Origin: an uncultured Lachnospiraceae bacterium
Lineage (GTDB): Bacteria > Bacillota > Clostridia > Lachnospirales > Lachnospiraceae
NCBI GenBank assembly: GCA_946409475.1
Contig: CAMJWQ010000040.1
Span: 1-14,694 of the forward strand
Direction: 5' to 3'
DNA: 14,694 nt
Part shown: positions 1 through 6,684 of the stretch, piece after piece
Numbering within the stretch: the first letter of the stretch is position 1
How the letters are laid out: every line of letters starts with the position of its first letter
Program-made: the position numbers and the translations under genes
The notes under the pieces: model-generated
The model's database searches: none
What the model saw: only the letters and a program-made list of their open reading frames with translations
What the model was told of the DNA's origin: nothing

Positions 1-39
1 AAATTATATATAATTATTTTATTATCAGAAATAATCATA

Positions 40-68
40 TTGACTTTTTATACATTTTGCAATAAACT
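40..68 (+). promoter_or_regulatory. Candidate sigma-A promoter of the PfkB kinase gene
   Basis: TTGACT at 40-45 and TAAACT at 63-68 are separated by 17 bases, with 5/6 and 4/6 matches to the vegetative -35 and -10 boxes. Transcription would start near position 75, leaving a leader of about 40 bases before the ATG at 114. The surrounding DNA is very AT-rich, which makes chance matches more likely. Confidence 0.6.
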
Positions 69-80
69 GAATTACAATAA

Positions 81-99
81 TGGTAAAACGTTTTTACTA
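81..99 (+). promoter_or_regulatory. Inverted repeat in the PfkB leader, candidate operator
   Basis: TGGTAAAA (81-88) and TTTTACTA (92-99) form an 8-3-8 inverted repeat with one mismatch. It lies between the predicted transcription start and the ribosome site, where a bound repressor could block transcription. The ROK-family repressor encoded at 1333-2496 is the obvious local candidate, but nothing in the sequence proves the pairing. It does not fit a canonical CcpA cre box because the TG and CG spacing is wrong. Confidence 0.35.
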
Positions 100-113
100 A
101 TAAGGAGGCTTTT

Positions 114-1244
114 ATGACGAATAAAACGAAAAAAATTATCGTGGCAGGACATATCTGTATTGATATAACCCCCGTATTCGGTGCCCATAAAAATAAAGCA
201 TTGGATGAAATTTTATGTCCCGGAAAGCTGACACAGGTTAATGAAGCAGATATGCATACGGGAGGTGCCGTTGCCAATACAGGATTAGCATTAAAATTAC
301 TGGGTGCGGATGTAGCATTGATCGGTAAAATAAGTAATGATTCCTTCGGCAGATTAATCACCGATATTTTTAAAAGCTATCAGGCCGACAAAGAACTGAT
401 TATATCCGCCGAAGGCAGTACTTCCTATACCATTGTTATCGCACCACCGGGAACCGACCGCATGTTCCTGCATAACCCGGGATGCAATGATACTTTTTGT
501 TACGAAGATTTAAATTTTGATTTTATTAAAAAAGCATCCCACTTTCATTTTGGCTATCCGACCATAATGCGGAATATGTATAAGGATAACGGCAGGGAGC
601 TTATTCGTATTTTCAGAAAGATTAAGAGTCTTGGACTGACGACCTCCCTGGATATGGCGGCTATTGACCCTGATTCGGAGGCCGGCAGAAGTGATTGGTC
701 TTCTATTATCAAAAATGTTCTTCCCTATGTGGATTTTTTTGTGCCCAGTATTGAAGAACTCGGTTTTATGATCGCCAACGATAAATATCAGGAATGGTTA
801 AAAAGGGCCAGGGGAAATGATATTACCTCTGTTCTTTCCATTCAAAAGGATGTAAAGCCATTAGCCGACTTACTTTTATCCTGGGGCGCAAAAGCTGTCC
901 TTATCAAATGCGGTGCACCGGGTATCTATTTCCGGACCGGTACAAAAGAGGTTATGGCTTCTTTGGCACCACGCTTTAAAGACTGGTACGATATGGATGT
1001 TTTTACACACAGCTTTGTCCCTGACCGGATATTATCGGCTACCGGAGCAGGTGATACGAGTATAGCCGCTTTTTTAAAGGCTGTTCTTGACGGACTGCCC
1101 CCCTTAAAATGCCTGGAGCTGGCGGCGGCTACGGGTGCATCCTGTGTGACTGCCTATGATGCTTTAAGCGGATTACGGTCTTTCGAGGAATTAGACAAAA
1201 AAATTGCGGGAGGCTGGAAAAAACAATTTCTTGCAAAACCATAA
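114..1244 (+). CDS. PfkB-family carbohydrate kinase
   Basis: This is a cytoplasmic ATP-dependent sugar or sugar-phosphate kinase of the PfkB/ribokinase family. The N-terminal sugar-binding signature is visible as GGAVANTGLALKLLGADVALIGK cut around residues 50-72, key residues GGAVAN and the following LGAD. The C-terminal ATP/anion-hole motif GAGD is at residues 311-314, with D314 as the expected catalytic base. At 376 residues it is longer than the usual 300-330; the extra length lies in residues roughly 220-305, ahead of the GAGD motif. The start is set by AAGGAGG (102-108), five bases before the ATG. It is the only plus-strand gene and converges on the ROK repressor gene 88 bases away. The neighbouring isomerase and second kinase suggest a shared sugar pathway. 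The substrate is not identifiable; the family covers ribose, fructose-phosphates, ketodeoxygluconate and nucleosides. Confidence 0.9.
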   Translation: MTNKTKKIIVAGHICIDITPVFGAHKNKALDEILCPGKLTQVNEADMHTGGAVANTGLALKLLGADVALIGKISNDSFGRLITDIFKSYQADKELIISAEGSTSYTIVIAPPGTDRMFLHNPGCNDTFCYEDLNFDFIKKASHFHFGYPTIMRNMYKDNGRELIRIFRKIKSLGLTTSLDMAAIDPDSEAGRSDWSSIIKNVLPYVDFFVPSIEELGFMIANDKYQEWLKRARGNDITSVLSIQKDVKPLADLLLSWGAKAVLIKCGAPGIYFRTGTKEVMASLAPRFKDWYDMDVFTHSFVPDRILSATGAGDTSIAAFLKAVLDGLPPLKCLELAAATGASCVTAYDALSGLRSFEELDKKIAGGWKKQFLAKP

Positions 1245-1266
1245 GCCCGTCAAAGGTTTTATTTTT
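1235..1266 (+). terminator. Weak terminator-like hairpin at the end of the PfkB gene
   Basis: AAAACC (1235-1240) can pair with GGTTTT (1255-1260), followed directly by ATTTTT. The stem is only six pairs and the 14-base loop contains the stop codon, so this would be a weak terminator for the plus-strand gene. Confidence 0.35.
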
Positions 1267-1286
1267 CTGCCATGGCAAACGGAACA

Positions 1287-1334
1287 AAACAGGAAAACTC
1301 ATGCTCCGGTTTTAAGGCATAAGTCTTCCTGTTT
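1287..1334 (-). terminator. Hairpin terminator of the ROK repressor gene
   Basis: AAACAGGAA (1287-1295) pairs perfectly with TTCCTGTTT (1326-1334). The stem extends inward by ACTCATGC against GCATAAGT with one mismatch. On the minus strand the stem is followed by a short T-rich stretch (TGTTCC after the TTT). The right arm overlaps the stop codon of the repressor gene. On the plus strand the stem is followed by A residues, so it is not a good terminator for the PfkB gene. Confidence 0.6.
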
Positions 1335-2496
1335 AAAAAAACTCATTACTATGAAACACTTTATTCATGAAATTTACCGCGCTGCCGAACAGCTGGGCCT
1401 CTTCTCCGAAATAAGGCTTCAGAACCGTAATTTTTCGGCTTTTATCACTGATTTTGGAGTTATTTATGATATCCTCCAAGCGCTTCAGGTATTTATCGGG
1501 AAAGTAATTCCCCTGGTCGCCGATTACGATTGCCTCGCAATGAAGCATATTTACCGCCGTTGTTAATGCGCATGCCAGTTTCTCTATCATTTCCGTCAGT
1601 TCCCTGTCTATCCTGTTATCCTTATAATTTTTACAGTAATTTTCAAATGAATTTACTTTACCCGTTATTTCCGCAAGCCTGGCATTCATTACCTTAATGC
1701 TGACATAGGTTTCCAGGCAGCCTTTATTGCCGCACACACAGGCATTACCATTGTAATCAATACTGATATGCCCTAACTCACTGCCTAAACCAAAGGCATT
1801 ATGCAAAATTTCATCACCTATGATAATTCCGGAGCCTACCCCATTGGTAATTCCTAAAAAAATAAAATCATGAAATTGGCGGCAATTTCCATAATACTTT
1901 TCTGCCAGAGCAGCACAATTATATTGACCTTCAAAAGCAACGGGAAGATGATAGTTATGCGAAATCATATCCGTAATGGGAAGATTTTCAATACCATAAA
2001 AATTAGGCGGATTTAAAATCATGCCGTTATATATATCGACGGGTCCGATGGACCCGATTCCCACTCCGATTATATTATTTTCATAATTTAGCATTTCATC
2101 CATCAATGCAAAGACCGCACTTATTAATTTTTCTTTACTGCAATGTTCCATATTTATTTGTATCTTCTTTAAAACCGAGCATTTAAAATCACATAATACT
2201 GCGGAACAGCTGTCTCTGCCGACTAAGATACCGATAATTTTAGGTGCATTGCCGGATATGGTAAGTGAAATAGGATTACGGCCTACATTCATTTTCGATT
2301 CTAAATTAGCCTCCGTAACCAAACCCTTTTCTATAAATTCAGATACGATATTCGTAACCGACATTTTGGTCAGTCCACTTGTCTTAGCCAATTCAATTCT
2401 TGAAGAACATTGCCCTGTCGCAATCAGTTTAAACAGCAAACCCCGATTTCTCTTTTTTAAGCTATTATTATTAAACCCCTCGTTGTGACTTCTCAT
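1333..2496 (-). CDS. ROK-family transcriptional repressor
   Basis: This is a NagC/XylR-type regulator: an N-terminal winged helix-turn-helix (roughly residues 10-65, including SRIELAKTSGLTKMSVTNI) joined to a ROK sugar-kinase-like domain that would bind a sugar or sugar phosphate as inducer. The ROK zinc motif CVCGNKGC is intact at residues 253-260, preceded by GSELGH. The catalytic Asp found in ROK kinases (NDAN) is replaced: the aligned segment reads EGQYN, with Gln at residue 191, so it should regulate and not phosphorylate. The start at 2496 is chosen because AGGTG lies five bases upstream; the in-frame ATG at 2508 has no ribosome site. It is the last gene of the kinase-isomerase-repressor set, 52 bases after the isomerase stop. 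Autoregulation and control of the PfkB and ROK kinase promoters are inferred. Confidence 0.88.
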   Translation of the reverse strand: MRSHNEGFNNNSLKKRNRGLLFKLIATGQCSSRIELAKTSGLTKMSVTNIVSEFIEKGLVTEANLESKMNVGRNPISLTISGNAPKIIGILVGRDSCSAVLCDFKCSVLKKIQINMEHCSKEKLISAVFALMDEMLNYENNIIGVGIGSIGPVDIYNGMILNPPNFYGIENLPITDMISHNYHLPVAFEGQYNCAALAEKYYGNCRQFHDFIFLGITNGVGSGIIIGDEILHNAFGLGSELGHISIDYNGNACVCGNKGCLETYVSIKVMNARLAEITGKVNSFENYCKNYKDNRIDRELTEMIEKLACALTTAVNMLHCEAIVIGDQGNYFPDKYLKRLEDIINNSKISDKSRKITVLKPYFGEEAQLFGSAVNFMNKVFHSNEFF

Positions 2497-2548
2497 AAAA
2501 CACCTCATACCGGTAAAATTTTAAATTATTATTTATGCATTTACCTGT

Positions 2549-3193
2549 TTAGTCAAATAATTCAGATTCTACGAACAAGCATAAAAAATGATAAATTTTC
2601 TCATGCATTTCCTGAATCTGATAAGTCTCGTCCGCCGGTGCAATAATAGAGATATCACCGAGCGGACTTATTGCGCCTCCGTCTTTTCCTGCAAGCAGCA
2701 TGGTCTTAATGCCCAATACCCTTCCTACCATAAAAGCGGATTTTACATTCCTTGCATTTCCTGAAGTACTGATACCGATTAACAAATCCTCCTTTTTTGC
2801 ATACCCGAGCACCTGCTGCGCATAAATCAAGTAAGGGTCAACATCATTTGAAAATGCGGAAATAAATGCATTTTGACTGTGCAGGGAAATTGCAGGCAGA
2901 CTTCCCTGTAAGGAAGCAGCCAAATACTTACCCTCTTCCCCAAAATTATCTATTAATTCTTTTTGCACATGGCTGCTTAAAGGCCTTTTTAATAAAAACT
3001 CCTTCATCAGCTCTCCTACAATATGGTCGCAGTCGGAGGAACTCCCTCCATTCCCGCACAGCAGAATTTTACCGCCGCGTTCATAGGTATGAAGCATAGC
3101 TTGAGCTCCGTCTATAATTATACTCTTTATCGGAATAAGTTCTTTGTTTCTGTCAAAAAAATTTTGAATCAGGCTATTTGTTCTTTCCTTCAT
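2549..3193 (-). CDS. SIS-domain sugar-phosphate isomerase, GmhA-like
   Basis: A single SIS domain protein resembling D-sedoheptulose-7-phosphate isomerase. Visible motifs are the phosphate-binding CGNGGSSSD at residues 46-54, a Glu in HIVGEL at residue 61, the second phosphate loop STSGN at 142-146, and a C-terminal ETYQIQEMH segment ending in H197. GmhA enzymes use a Glu and a His in corresponding places, so the catalytic set appears present. At 214 residues it is slightly longer than GmhA (about 190), with an insertion around residues 68-98. The gene overlaps the ROK kinase by 20 bases; its GGAGG ribosome site lies inside the kinase gene, seven bases before the ATG, which implies translational coupling. 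The role is probably aldose/ketose isomerisation of the phosphate made by one of the two kinases. Heptose chemistry is possible but unproven; DiaA-like regulatory SIS proteins are the alternative. Confidence 0.85.
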   Translation of the reverse strand: MKERTNSLIQNFFDRNKELIPIKSIIIDGAQAMLHTYERGGKILLCGNGGSSSDCDHIVGELMKEFLLKRPLSSHVQKELIDNFGEEGKYLAASLQGSLPAISLHSQNAFISAFSNDVDPYLIYAQQVLGYAKKEDLLIGISTSGNARNVKSAFMVGRVLGIKTMLLAGKDGGAISPLGDISIIAPADETYQIQEMHEKIYHFLCLFVESELFD

Positions 3194-4175
3194 GATGCAA
3201 CCTCCAATTATATTCTCCTACTGTTAAAGCAGCTATATCTCCTACAGACTCCGTCAGTTTTGCAGGAACAATTTTACAATACCGGTACGACCGGCTTAGT
3301 GCTTCCTTCTCTATTACTTCCCTTGCATAAGGCCATATCTCATCATAGCAGCGGACAAATATACTGCCAATTACAATAACCTGGGGATTTAATAAATCAA
3401 TTAAGATGGAAAGACCCTTTCCCAGCTGGCAGCCTACTGTTTTCCATATGTCTAAAGCCAGGCTATCGCCTGCCTTAGCCGCCTCTCCCACCTTTTTTGC
3501 CGTAACGGTATCCAACAGGCTGATATCCCCGCAAAGCTCCGGTTTTTCACCTGACTGCAGTTTTTCTAAAATAATGGATTTTGCCAAAGCCGCTATGCCT
3601 CCGCCGCTGCAAAATCCCTCAAATGATCCCATTTTTCCATAGCCTGCGGGCCCATAATCAGATAACCGTATATGCCCCAATTCTCCCGCCATATCGCTGG
3701 CACCCGTGTATAATTGATCGTTTATGATAATACCTGCTCCCAAGCCTGTGCCAAAGGTCATAAAAATCATATGTGACGTCCCTTTTCCCGCACCGTATTT
3801 CCATTCTGCCAAAGCGCAGGCATTGGCATCATTACACAGCCATGCCTTTAAGCCTGTTCTGTCTTCCAGATATTCGGTAATCTTAACAGCATCCCAAAGG
3901 GGTAAATTAGGCGGCGAAAGAATGATTCCCCTATCACTGTCAAGAGGACCTCCGCAGCTTATGCCGATTCCTGAAACCTGCTCCTGATATTCTTTATCTG
4001 CTATTACTATACATTGCTTAATATCTGAAACAATTTTATCCAGTATTTTTGATACGGAGTCATCTTTTGTCACATGAGATTTGCATTTAAACAGCACCCT
4101 TGCATTTTCTTTCGTTACCAGACCCAAATTTACCACACATTTCGTGCCTCCAATGTCAACTCCAATAAAAATCAT
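3174..4175 (-). CDS. ROK-family sugar kinase
   Basis: A cytoplasmic ATP-dependent sugar kinase of the ROK (glucokinase/allokinase/NanK) group, 333 residues. The phosphate motif DIGGTK is at residues 7-12. The catalytic aspartate is D116 in CNDANACALAE. FGTGLGAGI at 141-149 is the second nucleotide-binding loop, and GELGH at 164-168 matches the conserved ROK histidine. The usual zinc motif CxCGxxGC is absent: the equivalent stretch (175-189) runs GPAGYGKMGSFEGFC and keeps only one Cys. This looks like a subfamily feature, since the rest of the active site is intact. The start follows AAAGGA six bases upstream of the ATG. It leads the kinase-isomerase-repressor set and follows the remains of a hydrolase gene. 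The sugar is not identifiable; D-allose kinase is a known ROK member beside RbsABC-like transporters, but no allulose epimerase is present here. Confidence 0.88.
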   Translation of the reverse strand: MIFIGVDIGGTKCVVNLGLVTKENARVLFKCKSHVTKDDSVSKILDKIVSDIKQCIVIADKEYQEQVSGIGISCGGPLDSDRGIILSPPNLPLWDAVKITEYLEDRTGLKAWLCNDANACALAEWKYGAGKGTSHMIFMTFGTGLGAGIIINDQLYTGASDMAGELGHIRLSDYGPAGYGKMGSFEGFCSGGGIAALAKSIILEKLQSGEKPELCGDISLLDTVTAKKVGEAAKAGDSLALDIWKTVGCQLGKGLSILIDLLNPQVIVIGSIFVRCYDEIWPYAREVIEKEALSRSYRYCKIVPAKLTESVGDIAALTVGEYNWRLHHEGKNK

Positions 4176-4490
4176 GGCAAATCCTTTCTGTCCTTATATT
4201 TCCACGGCCTGCAATACCTATGCATAGATTATCACACATTTCCATACCGCCGGCAATAGAACCGCCACCATGTATATACAAAAGGCACCCCCGATTTTCT
4301 TCTATTTTATCATTTTCCTGGGATTTGTAAATACGTATCGGAATATTATAGCCATCAAAGAAAGCTACCGGCAAATCATATATCCGTATTTTTCCTTCTG
4401 TTACATCCATGTTCCCCGCTCCCACTTCTTCTCTGATTAAAGATAATTCTCTCTCCTTAATATGCTCATTACCATGTCATGATAATTCAT
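4156..4490 (-). pseudogene. Alpha/beta-hydrolase (esterase/lipase-like) gene remnant
   Basis: An open stretch of about 89 codons (from 4425, extendable upstream to a stop near 4478) contains LLYIHGGG, the oxyanion-hole HGGG motif of hormone-sensitive-lipase-type hydrolases, followed by the usual GGMEMCDNLC helix. These enzymes have about 300 residues, so the GxSxG nucleophile elbow and the rest of the triad are missing. The similarity stops just before the ribosome site of the ROK kinase gene, and the frame runs 20 bases into that gene. The 5' end also looks damaged: a well-placed AGAGG (minus strand, 4496-4500) precedes an ATG at 4490 whose frame closes after 17 codons, while the hydrolase frame continues one base out of register. 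Joining the frames near 4455-4465 would give a normal N-terminus. A deletion probably fused the 5' end of this gene to the kinase operon. It may once have deacylated a sugar ester. Confidence 0.7.
4218..4256 (-). promoter_or_regulatory. Candidate promoter and operator of the ROK kinase operon, inside the hydrolase remnant
   Basis: On the minus strand TTGCCG (complement of 4251-4256) and GATAAT (complement of 4228-4233) are 17 bases apart, with TG one base before the -10 (an extended -10). The start site would fall near 4221, about 45 bases before the kinase ATG. The perfect ten-base palindrome CTATGCATAG (4218-4227) overlaps that start site and could be an operator. This lies in DNA that once coded for a hydrolase, so chance is possible. 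Confidence 0.45.
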
Positions 4491-4505
4491 AAATACCTCT
4501 TTAAA

Positions 4506-4534
4506 AGGGCTGCCGCATTTCATGCAGCAGCCCT
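4506..4534 (-). terminator. Terminator after the sugar-binding protein gene
   Basis: AGGGCTGC (4506-4513) and GCAGCCCT (4527-4534) form a perfect eight-pair GC-rich stem, with an inner GCAT/ATGC pairing (4515-4518 with 4522-4525). On the minus strand it is followed by only three further T residues and then AAAGAGG, so the U-tract is short and read-through into the downstream sugar-kinase genes is plausible. Confidence 0.8.
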
Positions 4535-4567
4535 CCCTGTTTATAGCTAATCCTCTTCAAATATTAT

Positions 4568-5578
4568 CTATTCAATAGAATCTTTGTTTATTACGGATAC
4601 ACCCGTATCTACGGATTTTTCCGCTATCTCTTCACCCCGGCAGGCCTTTACCGCCGCTTTTAAGCCCTCATATCCCATAACATCAGGATTCTGGGCCATG
4701 GCACATAATAAGGATCCGTCTTTTATCAGGGAAAGAATGGCATCGGATTTATCGAAACCTACGCCAATAATATCTACACCGGCTCCTTTAATTGCATTTC
4801 CCACACCTACGGTACCGCCTTCGTTGGTACCAAAAATACCAACACAGCCATCCGTAATATAGTTGTCGGCGATGTCTTGTGATTTAGCAGCATCACCCTC
4901 GCCATATTGTGTTTCCAACAGTTCAAAGCCGTTTCCCTCAAATGCTTCCCTGAATCCTGCTTCACGCTTTAATGCCGAATCGGTGGAGGAATTAACATTT
5001 ACAATACCTATTTTTCCTTCTGTTATCCCTTTTTCCTCTAAAGCCTTTATCATTTCTTCTCCGGCAGTTTTACCGGCGGCCTGATTATCAGTGGCAAAGG
5101 TTGCTTCTGCCTCCAAATTGGCAGGTGAATCCACATAAATTATTTTAATTCCCGCATCAACTGCCTCCTGCAAAGAAGCCGTAATGGCATCCGGTCCGTT
5201 AGCGGCAATCATAATGGCATCCGCACCATCGGCGATGGCATTGTTCACACGTTCGATTTGCTGTGCATCATCCTTTTTGTCGGGAGCCATCCATTTATAT
5301 TCCACGTTTCCTAATTCGTCCGCTGCCTGTTTGGCACCTTTATCAACAGATACCCAGTGCTGGTCGGTACTGTCCATGGTAATTAAAATGACTTTATATG
5401 TATCACCGTCTGCCTCCTCTGCCGTTTCCTCCGCTTTTTTTGCCGGCTCTGCCTCCTGCGTTGTTTTCTCCGCCGAATCCGGCTCCTCAGTTGAAGCCGT
5501 TTCTTTATTTCCACACCCGGCCAACATGGTTGCTGTCAAAGCAACAGTTAATAAAACTGATAAAACTTTTTTACTCAT
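4568..5578 (-). CDS. Sugar ABC transporter substrate-binding lipoprotein, RbsB type
   Basis: An extracellular lipid-anchored sugar-binding protein of the RbsB/periplasmic-binding-protein-like I (Peripla_BP_4) group, 336 residues. A lipoprotein signal peptide ends in LAGC with Cys22 as the modified residue. An acidic Glu/Ala/Thr-rich linker (about 24-59) precedes the two-lobed binding domain starting at YKVILITM. Family landmarks include the paired-helix segment ADGADAIMIAANGPDAI and the FGTNEGGTVGVGNAI stretch in the second lobe. The ATG follows GGGAGG by seven bases. It is last in the ATPase-permease-binding protein order, as in rbsACB operons, with a hairpin in the spacer before it and a terminator after it. 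The ligand cannot be read from sequence; the family takes ribose, galactose, allose, xylose and related sugars. It may also present its ligand state to the sensor proteins encoded upstream, but that is inference. Confidence 0.92.
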   Translation of the reverse strand: MSKKVLSVLLTVALTATMLAGCGNKETASTEEPDSAEKTTQEAEPAKKAEETAEEADGDTYKVILITMDSTDQHWVSVDKGAKQAADELGNVEYKWMAPDKKDDAQQIERVNNAIADGADAIMIAANGPDAITASLQEAVDAGIKIIYVDSPANLEAEATFATDNQAAGKTAGEEMIKALEEKGITEGKIGIVNVNSSTDSALKREAGFREAFEGNGFELLETQYGEGDAAKSQDIADNYITDGCVGIFGTNEGGTVGVGNAIKGAGVDIIGVGFDKSDAILSLIKDGSLLCAMAQNPDVMGYEGLKAAVKACRGEEIAEKSVDTGVSVINKDSIE

Positions 5579-5607
5579 AATGAGTACCTCCCTTTAATAA
5601 TTTTATA

Positions 5608-5630
5608 TAGTAAAGCTTTTGCTTTCACTA
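5608..5630 (-). promoter_or_regulatory. Intercistronic hairpin between permease and binding-protein genes
   Basis: TAGTAAAGC (5608-5616) and GCTTTCACTA (5621-5630) pair over nine bases with one bulged base around a four-base loop. No T-tract follows on the minus strand, so it is not a classical terminator. It lies in the 68-base spacer just before the binding-protein ribosome site. A role in RNA processing or in protecting the binding-protein mRNA, which is often made in excess over permease, would fit. Confidence 0.5.
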
Positions 5631-5646
5631 CGAATACCGCTTTTTA

Positions 5647-6645
5647 CTACACTTTTTTCTTTGGTGCACCTGTTCGTATAATGACATCCAATAAGACGGA
5701 TACGACTACTATGATTCCTATTACAATATTACGAATGGCAACCGGGGCACCGGCGAATTGAAGACCGTTCTGCAAAACACCCCAAATCGAGGCTCCTATT
5801 ACCGTTCCCACCAAAAGTCCCTGTCCGCCCAAGGTGGAAACACCACCTATAACCGATGCGGCAACAGCGTACATTTCATACATATTACCCGCATCCATGG
5901 TACCCATTCCGGCTGTCGCACAGGTAATCAAGCCAACCACACAAGCACAAAAAGCGCTTACAATATATGTCTTTACCGTTGTTGCCACTACATTGACTCC
6001 CGATAATTTAGCTGCTTCCAGATTGCTTCCAACAGCATATGTATGTCTCCCCGTCCTTGTTTTACTAAGCAGAAAATTAAATACAAAAAATAAAATAACA
6101 GCAAGCCAGACCGTATTATACAGACCTATAGTCTTTCCGTAATAAAATAAATCCCGAAAGGTCTGTGCCCCGTCCCCAATGGCGTCCGTATTATAATTAT
6201 TATTCACTATTTGCGCTATTCCTCTGGCAACAGTCATGGTTCCAAGAGTTGCTATAAATGGGGGGAGCTTACACTGAGCTACCAATAATCCGTTTACGAT
6301 ACCCACTCCTATACATACCGCGATGGTAATCAGCACGGCAATCCAGGGATTTACACCCTTTGTCATTAATGTCGCGGATATCATGCAGCTCATACCGACA
6401 ACGGAACCAATTGACAGGTCGATGTTTCCCGTAATGAGCACATATGACTGCCCAATTCCGATTATTAAAATAGGGGCAATCTGGCGCAGCAAATTACCTA
6501 CATTTCTTCCGGAAAAAAATGTGGGATTTAAAATACCGAAAACGATACTTAAGACAACCAGGCCCACCGTTACCGTTACTACCTGCCCCATTCCGCGAAC
6601 GGCTAATATCTCTTTTACAATGTTCTGCTTCTTTTTCTTCTCCAT
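5647..6645 (-). CDS. Sugar ABC transporter permease, RbsC type
   Basis: The integral membrane subunit of the ribose/galactose-type sugar importer (BPD_transp_2 family), about 332 residues. The sequence is a string of hydrophobic helices after a short basic N-terminus (MEKKKKQ). Typical family stretches are visible: the N-terminal FFSGRNVGNLLRQIAPI, the GNIDLSIGSVVG segment near residues 75-85, LPPFIATLGTM, and the late helix with GGVSTLGGQGLLVGTVIGA. The first two match the conserved RbsC/MglC core. I start at 6645 because AAGGAG lies six bases upstream of that ATG; the in-frame ATG at 6663 lacks a ribosome site and would place AAGGAG inside the gene. It sits between the ATPase and the binding protein and should dimerise to form the channel on which the ATPase at 6685-8193 acts. 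The sugar is unknown. Confidence 0.92.
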   Translation of the reverse strand: MEKKKKQNIVKEILAVRGMGQVVTVTVGLVVLSIVFGILNPTFFSGRNVGNLLRQIAPILIIGIGQSYVLITGNIDLSIGSVVGMSCMISATLMTKGVNPWIAVLITIAVCIGVGIVNGLLVAQCKLPPFIATLGTMTVARGIAQIVNNNYNTDAIGDGAQTFRDLFYYGKTIGLYNTVWLAVILFFVFNFLLSKTRTGRHTYAVGSNLEAAKLSGVNVVATTVKTYIVSAFCACVVGLITCATAGMGTMDAGNMYEMYAVAASVIGGVSTLGGQGLLVGTVIGASIWGVLQNGLQFAGAPVAIRNIVIGIIVVVSVLLDVIIRTGAPKKKV

Positions 6646-6684
6646 AATACGCTCCTTAACCATCTTCTTATTTAATGCTGCTTA

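Noticed and set aside
81..99. CcpA cre site in the PfkB leader
   Set aside because: The CG is in a central place but the flanking TG lies two bases too far away for the cre consensus.
1204..1566. Plus-strand open frame of 120 codons overlapping the end of the PfkB gene and the repressor gene
   Set aside because: It has no family features, overlaps two well-supported genes and has no ribosome site; the many other plus-strand frames opposite minus-strand genes were dropped for the same reasons.
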